Notes under the pieces: model-generated
What the model was told of the DNA's origin: nothing
Databases searched by the model: none
Seen by the model: only the letters and a program-made list of their open reading frames with translations
Made by a program: the position numbers and the translations under genes
In this document: in pieces, positions 18,601-26,749 of the stretch
How the letters are laid out: each line of letters starts with the position of its first letter
How positions within the stretch are numbered: the first letter of the stretch is position 1
From: Fibrobacterota bacterium
GTDB lineage: Bacteria; Fibrobacterota; Fibrobacteria; UBA11236
NCBI GenBank assembly: GCA_028287505.1
Contig: JAQBPN010000116.1
Location: 1 to 41,881 of the forward strand
DNA: 41,881 nucleotides
Direction of reading: 5' to 3'

Positions 18601-20187
18601 CTAGAGCATGGGCAGATTGACCGGCATCATGGCGATGCACGGATTGGCGCGCAGTTCGGTCAGGAACCAATTGATGTTTTCGGTGGTGATATACATATGC
18701 GGCTGATTCTTGGCGGGCAAGTAGGCTTTGCCGAATATGCTCACGTCCCTGTAGTTGGCGGCATTGGCCACCGTGCGCGCATTGCGGAACCAGAACGACG
18801 TGGTGTTGACGTTGGTGCCTTCCAGGGCGGGATTCAACCCCAAGCCCGAAACCGTAGGCACGAACGAATGGCCGAGCGGCTGGCCGCCCACGGGGGTGGT
18901 GCTGCCTTTCGGGGTGGGCCCGAATGCGGCGTTCCAATAGGACATTCCCGTCGTGGCGTCCTTCGGATGGGTATCCAGCCAGCCCTTGCCCGCATCGGTA
19001 TAGGATTTCCGCGCGCCACCCGGGGAGTTCTCGACAAAGCAGCAATCCCCGGTGAGGTTCTGGGACAAGGAATAATCGTTGATGCCCATTCCCGCGCGCC
19101 AGCCGGTGAAGACATTCGTCCTTCCGCCGCCATGGGAGTACAAGTGCACCTTGGCCTGGTCCACGGAATAAGCGTCCGCATACATGGTCATGATTTCGGC
19201 GTTCTGGGGCAGGCCCTGGATGACGGCATCGCCGGATCCGTTCACGATCGCCACCCGGGAGATGTCGCCGGCGGTATAGGAATTCCGGGAATAATTGTAA
19301 AGTTCCGGAACCCCCTGATCCATGGTTTGCATGAACTGTCCATGCGGGGTGCCGGCATTTTCATAGCCATTGACGTTCACGGTGTAGGCATGGTCCCCGT
19401 CGGGCATCACGGTCTGCGTTTCATAGTAGAGCAGCATCTGCTGGGCCGCGGGAGAAGTCAGGTTGGCCAATTTGATTCTCGAATCATCGTCAAGCCGATA
19501 GACGTACAGCAGGAAGGCCTGGACGGACATGGGCACGAGGGCGCCTCTCTGCGGGGAGTCGAACGAAATGTAGGTGCTGACGTTGGGCAGAGTTCCCGCG
19601 TAACGGGAATGGAAGGTCTGCAACGCATGGCGTTCCACCAACCCGCCCATGCTGGGGCCCACGAACTTGATGGGCAGAACAGGGGACTCCAGCCAGGATG
19701 CGACCTTCAACGTGACGGATTGGATGGCCCACGAATTATCGGTGACCGCCCTGGTGCAATCCTTGAACTTGAAGATTACGATTTCAAAGCCTTCATTATA
19801 AAGGGTTTTGAGCAGATTGGTCCCTGAAGTGTTTGCCAGGGTGTTGATGTCCGCCAGACGGCTCAAAAGTTTTTCCATGTCATCGAAGGAGACTTGGGCC
19901 GTGGTACCATGATCCACATCGAACCCTTCGGGCACGATGATCGGCTTGCTCATTTTCCCGTTGATCAGGTTATGGTTGCTCAGGATCCGGATCTGGTATC
20001 CCACATCGGGGAGGCTGGCCGGAACCATTTCGCTGCTGAAGGTCAGGGCGCCATTGCTGACGGGATATTCGTAATAGGTCAATTGTGAAACGGCGGACAC
20101 GCCGGAACGCATGGTATAGGTTTGTGCGAACAGACTGGTCGCCGCCAGAAGGGCCGCAGCCAGCGGAGTACGGATATTCATTTTCAT
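18601..20187 (-). CDS. Secreted alpha/beta hydrolase (lipase-like)
   Basis: I take the ATG at 20187 (MKMNIRTP), which has AAAGGA just upstream. The 528-residue product has a signal peptide (AAALLAATSLFAQ) and an alpha/beta hydrolase core. A substrate-facing beta strand (EIVIFKFKDCTRA) is followed by the nucleophile elbow FVGPSMGGLV (GxSxG form, Ser near residue 180), then a conserved YISFDSPQRGA lid-side segment. A late His (QPHMYITTENINWFLTEL, ~505) could complete a triad. It resembles triacylglycerol lipase/esterase-type hydrolases of the PGAP1-like group. It ends with a strong terminator. Upstream, seven bases away, is an unknown secreted protein gene, so the pair forms an operon. The substrate is unknown. 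Confidence 0.8.
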   Translation of the reverse strand: MKMNIRTPLAAALLAATSLFAQTYTMRSGVSAVSQLTYYEYPVSNGALTFSSEMVPASLPDVGYQIRILSNHNLINGKMSKPIIVPEGFDVDHGTTAQVSFDDMEKLLSRLADINTLANTSGTNLLKTLYNEGFEIVIFKFKDCTRAVTDNSWAIQSVTLKVASWLESPVLPIKFVGPSMGGLVERHALQTFHSRYAGTLPNVSTYISFDSPQRGALVPMSVQAFLLYVYRLDDDSRIKLANLTSPAAQQMLLYYETQTVMPDGDHAYTVNVNGYENAGTPHGQFMQTMDQGVPELYNYSRNSYTAGDISRVAIVNGSGDAVIQGLPQNAEIMTMYADAYSVDQAKVHLYSHGGGRTNVFTGWRAGMGINDYSLSQNLTGDCCFVENSPGGARKSYTDAGKGWLDTHPKDATTGMSYWNAAFGPTPKGSTTPVGGQPLGHSFVPTVSGLGLNPALEGTNVNTTSFWFRNARTVANAANYRDVSIFGKAYLPAKNQPHMYITTENINWFLTELRANPCIAMMPVNLPML

Positions 20188-20194
20188 TTTTCCT

Positions 20195-21319
20195 TTATTT
20201 TGCATTATTTTCGATTTGGTTCAATGAGTCGATTTCGTCGGGAGTGCGCATGGTAACCCCTGAAATTTTGGACTGGATGGGAAGGCCGGTGATTTTTTCC
20301 GTTTTCCTTTGGCGGGCCAGGAATTCCGGACTCAGCACGGTCATGACTTCCAAAACGGCGGCCTGATCCCACGAAGCTCCCGAGGTGGTCTCACAATGCA
20401 AGGAAATGGCATGCTTGCCGCTTTTCGAAAAAACGTATTCCACCCTTTTTCCCGGAGTAAGGGAAATCGAGCTTCCGCCTACGCGAATATCGATTCTGGC
20501 GATGCTGTCCTGGAAATTCGAGTAATAGTATTCGTTTTCCAGCAGGAAGAAAACCCTGTTGGACTTCGCTTTTCCGGATAGAAAGCCGATCGATCTGGAC
20601 TCGCCCTGTTGGACCGTTTTCAGATCCGGGTTCCAGAAATGATATTTGACCCGGGAAGAAAGAACGGGGAGGCCGTTCGCATCGGGGGCGCCATCCCGAT
20701 CCTCAAGGGCGAAGCGGATGATTCGCTGAAAGTCGGGAAGGCACTTCCTTGCTCCGCTCGCCGATCCGAACCGGAATTGAATCTTGTCGAAATCCTCCGA
20801 CGGATTCAAGGGCGTTTCCAAAAAAGGTCCGGTGGCAGGCGATCCCGCGGGCGGGAGAATGGCCACATCAAGTTGCGCGAGGACTTTCCCGGCGGCGGCA
20901 TCCTCGATGCGAAGCTTGACCGGGCCGACCACGTCGGTCGGCAAGCGCCAACTCTTCCTATTGAGCCCGATCAACTCGGGATCCCCTTTTTTCATCAGGC
21001 GCCATGTCGTATCGGGACCTTGGAAATACACCTCGGTCCTGATCGTCGAATCCCGATCGGACCAGCGGTTGGATAGCCGTTCGCCGGCTACCAGGACCTG
21101 GCCGTTCCTGAGACTGTCCATGGGCAACTCCGCCAAACGGATCTGCCCGGGCGGAAGGGGACGTTCCTTGGCAATACCGGGTTCCGGGTCCATGGGTTGG
21201 GCTGACAGGGGCATGCCGGTAAAGACGGGGACCAGCAGCCAAGCCAATAGCAACGGAAATTTGCCTCGGCCGTGAACCTTGGGCGCGACCATCGTGTCAT
21301 TGGGCGGTAGCTTTGGCAT
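20195..21319 (-). CDS. Secreted protein with PKD-like domain, unknown function
   Basis: The ATG at 21319 has GAGGAGAG at ideal distance. The 374-residue product has a membrane-targeting signal (KFPLLLAWLLVPVFTGMPLSAQ). The mature part contains two beta-rich regions: ~75-170 with RSNRWSDRDS-like and WRLPTDVVGPVKLRIEDAAAG segments, and ~280-330 with SISLTPGKRVEYVFSKSGKHAISLHCET, a pattern close to a PKD or bacterial Ig fold. The C-terminal ~40 residues are charged and probably helical. No family is recognised. It is translated immediately before the lipase-like hydrolase (seven-base gap), so it may serve as its binding or folding partner; this is inference from position. Confidence 0.72.
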   Translation of the reverse strand: MPKLPPNDTMVAPKVHGRGKFPLLLAWLLVPVFTGMPLSAQPMDPEPGIAKERPLPPGQIRLAELPMDSLRNGQVLVAGERLSNRWSDRDSTIRTEVYFQGPDTTWRLMKKGDPELIGLNRKSWRLPTDVVGPVKLRIEDAAAGKVLAQLDVAILPPAGSPATGPFLETPLNPSEDFDKIQFRFGSASGARKCLPDFQRIIRFALEDRDGAPDANGLPVLSSRVKYHFWNPDLKTVQQGESRSIGFLSGKAKSNRVFFLLENEYYYSNFQDSIARIDIRVGGSSISLTPGKRVEYVFSKSGKHAISLHCETTSGASWDQAAVLEVMTVLSPEFLARQRKTEKITGLPIQSKISGVTMRTPDEIDSLNQIENNAK

Positions 21320-21354
21320 GTATTCTCTCTCCTCGGGACTCCTCTCGGGGAAGA

Positions 21355-21687
21355 TTACTCCTGCACCTCAATGGAGCCGAGAATGTAATGTCCGGAAACC
21401 GCGCCTTGGTTCAACAATCCGGCTTTCTTGTTCAACGATTTGGCCAAGGACCCGATCGAAATCATCAACTTGGCTTCTTCGATATTGTTGCCGGCATCCG
21501 TGTAGATGTACCAGAACGAATACTGCTCACCGAGGGGGTTTTTCGCATTGACCCAGGCAATGTTGCTTTGCGCGTTGTAACCGACACCGGTAATGACCCA
21601 GTTGTAGCTGAATCCGGTTGCGGGTACGGCTGCCGAGCTTATGGAGGCGGTGGCGAGAAGGATAAGGCCGGCGATGATGGATTTCAT
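21355..21687 (-). CDS. Small secreted protein, unknown function
   Basis: A 110-residue exported protein: a clear signal peptide (MKSIIAGLILLATASISSAA, cleaved at ~20) and a compact mature region with two aromatic strand-like segments (YNWVITGVGYNAQSNIAWV, QYSFWYIYTDAG) followed by a Lys-rich amphipathic helix (EAKLMISIGSLAKSLNKKAG). I recognise no family. It is the first gene of a minus-strand unit with the two downstream genes (gaps of 35 and 7 bases). The ribosome site is weak and distant (AGGA, about 13 bases from the ATG). Confidence 0.65.
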   Translation of the reverse strand: MKSIIAGLILLATASISSAAVPATGFSYNWVITGVGYNAQSNIAWVNAKNPLGEQYSFWYIYTDAGNNIEEAKLMISIGSLAKSLNKKAGLLNQGAVSGHYILGSIEVQE

Positions 21688-22026
21688 TTTCGTGAGGATT
21701 CCTAAGGGATGCCTTTATTCAGGCGGGTGATTGTACAGAAGCGCTTTTCGAATACTAAGACGGATTGAGGCCTCCGATGGAGGACAGGATATTGGTTTTA
21801 TTTTCAGAATTAAGCCAGAAATTTCCAGGACTTTCAGGCATGGTGCGCGGCCTGAATAGCTTATATTGGTTGGAAATCTAGTTTCCCCGGCCAAATCTTG
21901 GGCGTTCCACTTGGCCGAATCGGCGGATTTAAGTCATTTTTTTGGGGATATTGGCAGCTGTGGCGGGCAGGCCGCCTATTTGAACTCAGTCAAAATAGAG
22001 CTTGGCGTGAGTGCGTATCCTGCCCG
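21688..22026. other. Intergenic, promoter region of the secreted hydrolase operon
   Basis: A 339-base gap, A/T-richer than its surroundings. It holds a perfect inverted repeat GGAAA-TCTAG-TTTCC (21872-21886), a short palindrome AAGCGCTT (~21742), and on the minus strand TTAGTA-N17-TACAAT as a weak candidate promoter about 40 bases before the operon. No gene was recognised. Confidence 0.4.
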
Positions 22027-23571
22027 CTATCGCGCGGGGAGGCATTGGAGCTTCAACCCCGAGCCCAGCCGGACTTCCCAAAGCACGGGGCTTGCGGTGG
22101 AGCGCTTCGGGAGGGGAAACACGTGGGTGCCGGGGGCCAGGCGGCCCATGGGCACGTTGGCCGCCAGGCTCCCGTTTGCGGCGTAACCCATAAGCGTTAC
22201 CCGTTCGGGCTGCGACAAAGTCAGGGATAGGGCTTTGAGGGTTCCATTCGCGCCCGGCACGGGTCTCAAAGCATCGCGTCCCCAAGCCTTATCGAATATC
22301 GCTCCCGGAACCGCCGGAGCATCCTTGGCCACGTCGATGGGCGCATTTGCAGTGGCCATCCATCCGGACACCGCGTCCTTGGCATAGGCGAAGAGCCGGT
22401 AATGGCCGATGGAGTCGGGGATTTGCACCATGGCGTCGGCGCCTGAGTTTTTCAAGATGGCCTCGGGAATGGGCTTGGAGTTGGGCTCCGGGGCGCCTCC
22501 TTGCCCCGGGTTGTCGCTCACGTCCACACGCAGGTCCCAGGTGACCGTGGGCATGGGGCCGTCCGGGTCGGCGACGTCCAATTGGCAAATCACCTGCGCT
22601 CCCGGCTGGAAGCGGCGCTGGCTGCCGTCGCCGGGCCCCATCTTCACTTTGCCGGCGCCGATGCGCGGCCCCTTGTTGGCCGGGGCGGCCCCGGTCCAGG
22701 CCTCGGTCATGGCTTCCACCGGGCTCAGGGGAGTGCCGTCCGCCATGAACATGCCGTACCAGGTATGCGTCTTCTCCTGTTTCTGGCCCCAGAGGAAGGC
22801 GAAGGTTCCCAGGCAGGCCGGGGCCGCGGCCAGGCTTCGGTAACTCGCAAGATACGTATCGGCCTTTTCCGTGCTGGTGGGCTCGATGGGGAGCCCCCAC
22901 GCGGTTTTGGGCACTTCCCAATGGCCCTTGGGTCCGAACTCGGTGACCAGGAAGGCTTTGTCCCAGCCTCCCGCCGGCACGCGCGTGGCCAGGGTTCCCG
23001 CGCTGCCGTAGGAGTTGACGCCAATCGCGTCCAGGGAAGGGCAAAGCCGCTTGATATCGGCCAGCTTGGTGCCGCCCAGTTCCGCCACCACCGTGATGAT
23101 GGGATGGTTGGGATCGATCAGCTTCACGGCCGCGGCAATGGTCTCGACCCCCTGCCAGAGCGCGGTTGTGTTCGTGGTCTGCAATTCCATCTCGTTGCCC
23201 AGGCCCCACATCAACACGGCGGAATGGTCCTTGTACGTCGTCACCGACAGCTTGGCCGATGCCAGGTCGGTGCCGGAAATCCCCACCAATACCGCCACTC
23301 CGGCGGCTTGGGCTTTATCCAGGGTGTATTTGTCGGCGCCATAGGTGCGCACCGTGTTGCCGCCCGCGGCCACCAGTTTGTCCAGGTATCCCGACCCGCC
23401 GGCCACTCCCTTGGCCAGATAGGGTTGGCCGTCACGAAGAAGTTGGAAGGCGGAGCCGTTCTTTTTGATCTCCACCACGGAGGCCGCACCCGGGGTGGCG
23501 GCAAGCCCGACGGCGGCGCAGAAGGCTAAGGTGGCGATAGGTCGGAAAACGGGGGAGGCGATGCGGGTCAT
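22027..23571 (-). CDS. Exported GH2-like TIM-barrel glycoside hydrolase
   Basis: A 514-residue exported protein (signal RPIATLAFCAAVGLAATPGAAS). Residues ~33-290 form a TIM barrel with the GH2/GH5-clan arrangement. The entry motif is LVAAGGNTVRTYGADKYTLD, the acid/base glutamate is Glu127 in MWGLGNEME, the tail of the fourth strand is DAIGVNSYG, and the nucleophile is Glu211 in FLVTEFGPKGHWE. A beta-rich C-terminal region (~300-510, DVSDNPGQGG, SIGHYRLFAYAKD) follows. The closest families are beta-galactosidase/mannosidase-like or beta-1,3-glucanosyltransferase-like enzymes, with the substrate not decided by sequence. Both catalytic glutamates are present, so it should be active. A candidate leaderless promoter stands directly in front (see 23578-23606). 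Confidence 0.85.
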   Translation of the reverse strand: MTRIASPVFRPIATLAFCAAVGLAATPGAASVVEIKKNGSAFQLLRDGQPYLAKGVAGGSGYLDKLVAAGGNTVRTYGADKYTLDKAQAAGVAVLVGISGTDLASAKLSVTTYKDHSAVLMWGLGNEMELQTTNTTALWQGVETIAAAVKLIDPNHPIITVVAELGGTKLADIKRLCPSLDAIGVNSYGSAGTLATRVPAGGWDKAFLVTEFGPKGHWEVPKTAWGLPIEPTSTEKADTYLASYRSLAAAPACLGTFAFLWGQKQEKTHTWYGMFMADGTPLSPVEAMTEAWTGAAPANKGPRIGAGKVKMGPGDGSQRRFQPGAQVICQLDVADPDGPMPTVTWDLRVDVSDNPGQGGAPEPNSKPIPEAILKNSGADAMVQIPDSIGHYRLFAYAKDAVSGWMATANAPIDVAKDAPAVPGAIFDKAWGRDALRPVPGANGTLKALSLTLSQPERVTLMGYAANGSLAANVPMGRLAPGTHVFPLPKRSTASPVLWEVRLGSGLKLQCLPAR

Positions 23572-23577
23572 GCCTCA

Positions 23578-23606
23578 AGGGTAGCCGGAGGAGGCCTTTT
23601 CGGCAA
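23578..23606 (-). promoter_or_regulatory. Candidate leaderless promoter of the GH2-like gene
   Basis: Read on the minus strand: TTGCCG, a 17-base spacer, then TACCCT, then six bases before the ATG at 23571. The -10 is a weak match (TACCCT), so the call is tentative, but spacing and distance to the ATG match the other leaderless starts in this window. Confidence 0.35.
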
Positions 23607-23686
23607 GCCGGGCTTTCACCCGGTTCCGGGGTAAAGCCATTCGCTTCCCCTGAATGGGCCCCGTCCAAGCGCCGAATCGGCGCGCG

Positions 23687-24559
23687 TCAAATCGTCCCCT
23701 TGGCGCGCAACTCCCTGCCGATGCGGCGGATTTCCTCTTCGCCCCGGCGCAGGGTCCCGGCGCTGGTATGCACCGAATAGTTGCCGAGGAAAAGCGGATG
23801 CGGATGCTTGACCGCCGAGGCGACCACGAAGCCCGTTTTGCCTTCGGCCACGAACTCGATTGGTTGCTCCGACGGCTCGAAGATGGCGATCTCCCCTTTG
23901 GGGACCGCCGTAGGGGTCCGCAAAACACCCTCGTGCACGGCCACCCAGGCCACGTCATGGCCTTGGGGCGGCTCATAGGTCCAGCGCTCTCCCGCCTCCA
24001 GGCTCACCGACAGGTAATTCATTCCCTGCAGTTCGATGGGGCTTTTCGCACCGCCGTAGGATCCCAGGATGACCCGCACCGGCCCTTCGGCCGGAACTTC
24101 GCTGGGCATCAGGTAATGGCTGCCATTGGGCCCGTTTTCGAGCTCAGGCGGCAAGGCGACCCAGAGCTGGAAAGCCTTCATATATTCAGGCTCGGCCTGG
24201 CCGGTATGCCATACCCCATTGCCCGCCCGCATGTACTCGACGCTCCCCTTGGGCAACACGCCGTTTTTGCCCGTTGTTTCAGCGATGCGCACGCCGCCCT
24301 CCAGCATCACGGTAACCGTGGCGATACCCGAATGCGGATGCCACATCGATTCCATGGGAATCCTGGGGCCGGGTTCGAACTCGGCGAGGTCGAGGAATAC
24401 GAAGGGCTTGATGATTTTCCCCAAATCGCCCGGACTCATGAGCCGGGTGATAGGCCCCTGCCGATGGCCGCGGGTGCGATGCACGATTCCGCGCGGCGGC
24501 AAGATGAAAGGGCGCGGCGCGGTCTTTTTGTCCGCGGTGATGACTTTATTCTCGAACAT
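23687..24559 (-). CDS. Pirin family protein
   Basis: A 290-residue double-cupin pirin. The start at 24559 has a GAGGAGGAG ribosome site and gives MFENKVITADKK. The N-terminal cupin holds the metal site: HPHSGIATVT (first two His), GVWHTGQAEPE (third His and Glu). The upstream PRGIVHRTRGHRQGPITR and the FVFLDLAEFEPG stretch are also typical. Bacterial pirins bind an Fe/Ni/Zn ion and include quercetinase-like dioxygenases and regulators of redox metabolism; which one this is cannot be decided. It lies 10 bases downstream of a MarR gene and is presumably repressed by it. Pirin-MarR pairs are a common stress-linked combination. Confidence 0.93.
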   Translation of the reverse strand: MFENKVITADKKTAPRPFILPPRGIVHRTRGHRQGPITRLMSPGDLGKIIKPFVFLDLAEFEPGPRIPMESMWHPHSGIATVTVMLEGGVRIAETTGKNGVLPKGSVEYMRAGNGVWHTGQAEPEYMKAFQLWVALPPELENGPNGSHYLMPSEVPAEGPVRVILGSYGGAKSPIELQGMNYLSVSLEAGERWTYEPPQGHDVAWVAVHEGVLRTPTAVPKGEIAIFEPSEQPIEFVAEGKTGFVVASAVKHPHPLFLGNYSVHTSAGTLRRGEEEIRRIGRELRAKGTI

Positions 24560-24569
24560 GGACTCCTCC

Positions 24570-25040
24570 TCAATCTTCCTTGGTTTGTTCAATTTTTTCC
24601 TGGGCATAAAGGCCGAGCTTTTTCAACAGGCGGATCAAGGTCAAACGTTCGGCCTTGGTAAGACCCTCCGCCACCCCGTCCATGGCCTGCCGATGGGCGG
24701 CGAAGACGGGCACGATTTGGGATTCGCCCTTGGGGGTGAGCCGCACGCGGCGGGCGCGCCGGTCCCGGGGATCGGCCACCCGCTCGACCCAGCCCTGCGC
24801 TTCCATCCGATCCACGGCGGTCGTGATGGACCCGCTGGTCAGGTTGATGCGCCGCCCCAGGTCGTTCACCAAAAGCGGACCCTTGTGCAAAAGCGCCTCC
24901 AGGATGCCGAAATCGGAAAGGCCCAAGCCGGCCTTTTCGACGCTGCGAATCGCATGGCGCTCCAAGGTCTTTTGGGCTTTCATCAGGATGAGCCACATAT
25001 GGGTGCCGCTGCTGTCCGGATTCGGGGCCTTCTTATTCAT
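24570..25040 (-). CDS. MarR family transcriptional regulator (pirin-linked)
   Basis: The ATG at 25040 (MNKKAPNPDSSGTHMW) is chosen from the promoter and operator just upstream; earlier in-frame starts overlap that palindrome. The 156-residue protein has the MarR fold: a dimer helix (LILMKAQKTLERHAIRSVEKA), then DFGILEALLHKGPLLVNDLG, recognition helix LTSGSITTAVDRMEAQGWVERV, and wing DRRARRVRLTPKGES. It closely resembles the MarR at 7504-7989, including the C-terminal ERLTLIRLLKKLG. It is the first gene of the MarR-pirin operon. There is no ribosome site, consistent with a leaderless mRNA. The inducer is unknown. Confidence 0.93.
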   Translation of the reverse strand: MNKKAPNPDSSGTHMWLILMKAQKTLERHAIRSVEKAGLGLSDFGILEALLHKGPLLVNDLGRRINLTSGSITTAVDRMEAQGWVERVADPRDRRARRVRLTPKGESQIVPVFAAHRQAMDGVAEGLTKAERLTLIRLLKKLGLYAQEKIEQTKED

Positions 25041-25078
25041 CTTGATATAAAGATACTTGATATCAAGATGAAAGGCAA
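25041..25078 (-). promoter_or_regulatory. Promoter with operator in its spacer, marR-pirin operon
   Basis: On the minus strand: TTGCCT (-35, 25073-25078), 17-base spacer, TATCTT (-10, 25050-25055), then nine bases to the ATG. The spacer contains the perfect 12-base palindrome CTTGATATCAAG (25056-25067). A second half-site-like CTTGATAT lies at 25041-25048. A repressor bound here would block the promoter directly, so MarR autoregulation is likely. Predicted TSS is within about 2 bases of the start codon. Confidence 0.65.
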
Positions 25079-25136
25079 GCGAAAAACGCCCGAAAAAAGC
25101 CGATTCACCGGTCAAATCACTTTGGAATGCGGCCCT

Positions 25137-26153
25137 TTACCGTGTTGGCGGCATAGCCGTCGTCTTATGCGTGATCTTCAACCGCTTGCTCCGGTCCCTG
25201 ACCGAATCAAGGTAGAGCGATTTCGAGCTCTCTTTGAATGCGGACCTTTGGATCAACGATTCTAGACCGGCGAATCCATTAACGAACTTGTCCAACAGCT
25301 TGTTGATGCGTACCGGCTTCATCCCGATCCGTTCCCCGAACAGGAAGAAATCATCCTTCGCATAAAATGCATTCGCCTTATAGCTCTCGGTTTCGAAATC
25401 ATCCTTGAACAGGTCCAAAGCCGTGTCGCTGGCTTCGTTGGGAAGGTGGAACCGCGTATTCAATATATCATAGGCCGGCGTCAGCCTGTAGATGCCGTCG
25501 GCCGGATTCTTGTACAGCGAAAAATTCTTGAGATGGGCGTCGCCGTTCAGGATGAGGCAATTGAACAGCAGGTGGGCGAAAAATCGCTCGACTTCGATGG
25601 CATAAGGCCCCACGAATCTTTTCATCAACTCGGCGATTTCCTCATAGCTGCCCGAGTATTTATACGCTTCGCCGTGGGATTCTTCGGACCTGCTGCTGAG
25701 TTGGGCGAAGTCCTCCTGTTGGAATTTGGTTCCGTCCTGTCCCCGGTCGAATCGCCTGGTCAAGTAGGCCGGGTCGCCATCCGGAAAATAGACGAGCGCA
25801 TTGGCCGCCACGTTCATTCCGAAAACCTGACGCGCGGCTTGCATCGTTACATGCTCGTTGATGGGGATTTCCGCCAGGTTCTCGAAAGTATCGTTGGGGA
25901 TGGGCTTCAGGATATACTCGCCTCCCACGTCGGTCAGTTCCAGTGTTTTTCCCGTGAGTTTAAGGGAGTGCTTGATCTGCGCGCCGGAAATCGATATCCG
26001 GCTGGAAGGATTGTTTTTTACCCGGTTGAAATCCGGACGCGTGAATGGGAGGATGGGCGGAACTTTTTTCCCGTCGAAAAGCAGCTTGCGGCATGCGTTG
26101 CAGTACCCTTCTTGGTACGGCTTCAGGCAGCCCGGGCAATTAAGGAGTTTCAT
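25137..26153 (-). CDS. hipT: HipT-type toxin kinase (split HipA, C-terminal catalytic part)
   Basis: A 338-residue HipA-family serine/threonine kinase with no N-terminal HipA subdomain of its own. The ATG at 26153 starts inside the end of hipS (14-base overlap). The N-terminus has a zinc-ribbon-like CxxC pair (Cys6, Cys9 and Cys18, Cys21). The Gly-rich loop carries the Ser54-Ile-Ser56 motif (RISISGAQ), which corresponds to the twin autophosphorylation serines of E. coli HipT. The catalytic loop is NGDAHLKNF and the metal-binding loop is PAYDILNT. In E. coli O127 HipT phosphorylates tryptophanyl-tRNA synthetase and stops translation; by analogy this toxin should phosphorylate a translation component. 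The target here is unknown. Confidence 0.9.
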   Translation of the reverse strand: MKLLNCPGCLKPYQEGYCNACRKLLFDGKKVPPILPFTRPDFNRVKNNPSSRISISGAQIKHSLKLTGKTLELTDVGGEYILKPIPNDTFENLAEIPINEHVTMQAARQVFGMNVAANALVYFPDGDPAYLTRRFDRGQDGTKFQQEDFAQLSSRSEESHGEAYKYSGSYEEIAELMKRFVGPYAIEVERFFAHLLFNCLILNGDAHLKNFSLYKNPADGIYRLTPAYDILNTRFHLPNEASDTALDLFKDDFETESYKANAFYAKDDFFLFGERIGMKPVRINKLLDKFVNGFAGLESLIQRSAFKESSKSLYLDSVRDRSKRLKITHKTTAMPPTR

Positions 26154-26475
26154 TGTCTTCCTGCACCGTAATGGCTCCGATGGTTTCCGCACCCGCCGTT
26201 TTCAGCAGCCGGGTGAAATGATCGCGCTCGTCGATTTTCAAGGCCCGGCATTGGGCTTTTTTGTTCTCCCCTTCGGCGAGCAAACCGAAGAAGAAGGGAA
26301 AGAGGAGCTCGCTCTTATGTTCCTTGGCCTGTTTCGGAATCGTCAGGCTGATGGGTGGAGCGGTCGCGTCGAGCAGATACCCTTCCGTATACGAGAAGGT
26401 ATAGCCCTCCTTGGACTTGCTCAGGAATCCCGCCAGCCGCCCATTGTTCAGAACCCTGGCTTTCCGTTCTTTCAT
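26140..26475 (-). CDS. hipS: HipS-type antitoxin (HipA N-terminal subdomain)
   Basis: A 111-residue stand-alone version of the HipA N-terminal domain. It has VLNNGRLAGFLSKSKEGYTFSYTE, LLDATAPPISLTIPKQ, LFPFFFGLLAEG and an ENKKAQ segment, the family pattern (GxLxxxxGxxFxY...PISLSLP). In the E. coli HipBST system this small protein is the antitoxin that binds and restrains the kinase. The gene overlaps hipB by four bases (ATGA) and hipT by 14 bases, so the three are translated as one unit, order hipB-hipS-hipT. Confidence 0.9.
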   Translation of the reverse strand: MKERKARVLNNGRLAGFLSKSKEGYTFSYTEGYLLDATAPPISLTIPKQAKEHKSELLFPFFFGLLAEGENKKAQCRALKIDERDHFTRLLKTAGAETIGAITVQEDNETP

Positions 26476-26705
26476 GCGCCGCGCTCTTTCAATTCGAGAA
26501 CCCAGCCTAGGACGCGCAGCACCTTGGTCAACTGGCTGAGCGTAGGATTTCCCGCGCCCTTCTCCATTGCCTTGATGCTGCGCAACGAAACGCCCGATAT
26601 TTGCGCCAGCCCCTCTTGGGTGATTACAAGCCGGGCGCGCCTCTTCTTTATGGCATCACCAAAATGCGGGAGGTCTTCTTCGCCTTTTGGTGCATTATAT
26701 TGCAC
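26472..26705 (-). CDS. hipB: HipB-type DNA-binding protein of a HipBST module
   Basis: A 77-residue protein starting at a GTG (26705) with an AAGGGAGA ribosome site nine bases before it. A single XRE-type helix-turn-helix is visible: HFGDAIKKRRARLVITQEGLAQISGVSLRSIKAMEKG with the recognition helix around SLRSIKAMEKGAGNPT, then LSQLTKVLRVLGWVLELKE. It is the first gene of the operon, as in E. coli HipBST, where HipB binds the operators and supports neutralisation. The GTG start itself lies inside operator site 1. Expected to repress its own promoter together with HipS and HipT. Confidence 0.9.
   Translation of the reverse strand: MQYNAPKGEEDLPHFGDAIKKRRARLVITQEGLAQISGVSLRSIKAMEKGAGNPTLSQLTKVLRVLGWVLELKERGA
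26690..26705. promoter_or_regulatory. hip operator site 1 (overlaps hipB start)
   Basis: GTGCATTATATTGCAC: GTGCA and TGCAC arms with a six-base A/T spacer. It covers the GTG start codon of hipB, so repressor binding here would lie over the translation start region. Confidence 0.7.
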
Positions 26706-26749
26706 TTTTTGTATCTCCCTTCACTAAAATAGCATGAATCTGTTCAAAA

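Noticed and set aside
23669-23683. GCGCCGAATCGGCGC palindrome just after the pirin stop
   Set aside because: It may aid termination, but it has no T-run and such short GC palindromes are frequent in this DNA.
24370-24400. GGTTCGAACTC sequence resembling a tRNA T-arm
   Set aside because: It lies inside the pirin reading frame, and no acceptor stem or anticodon arm can be built around it.
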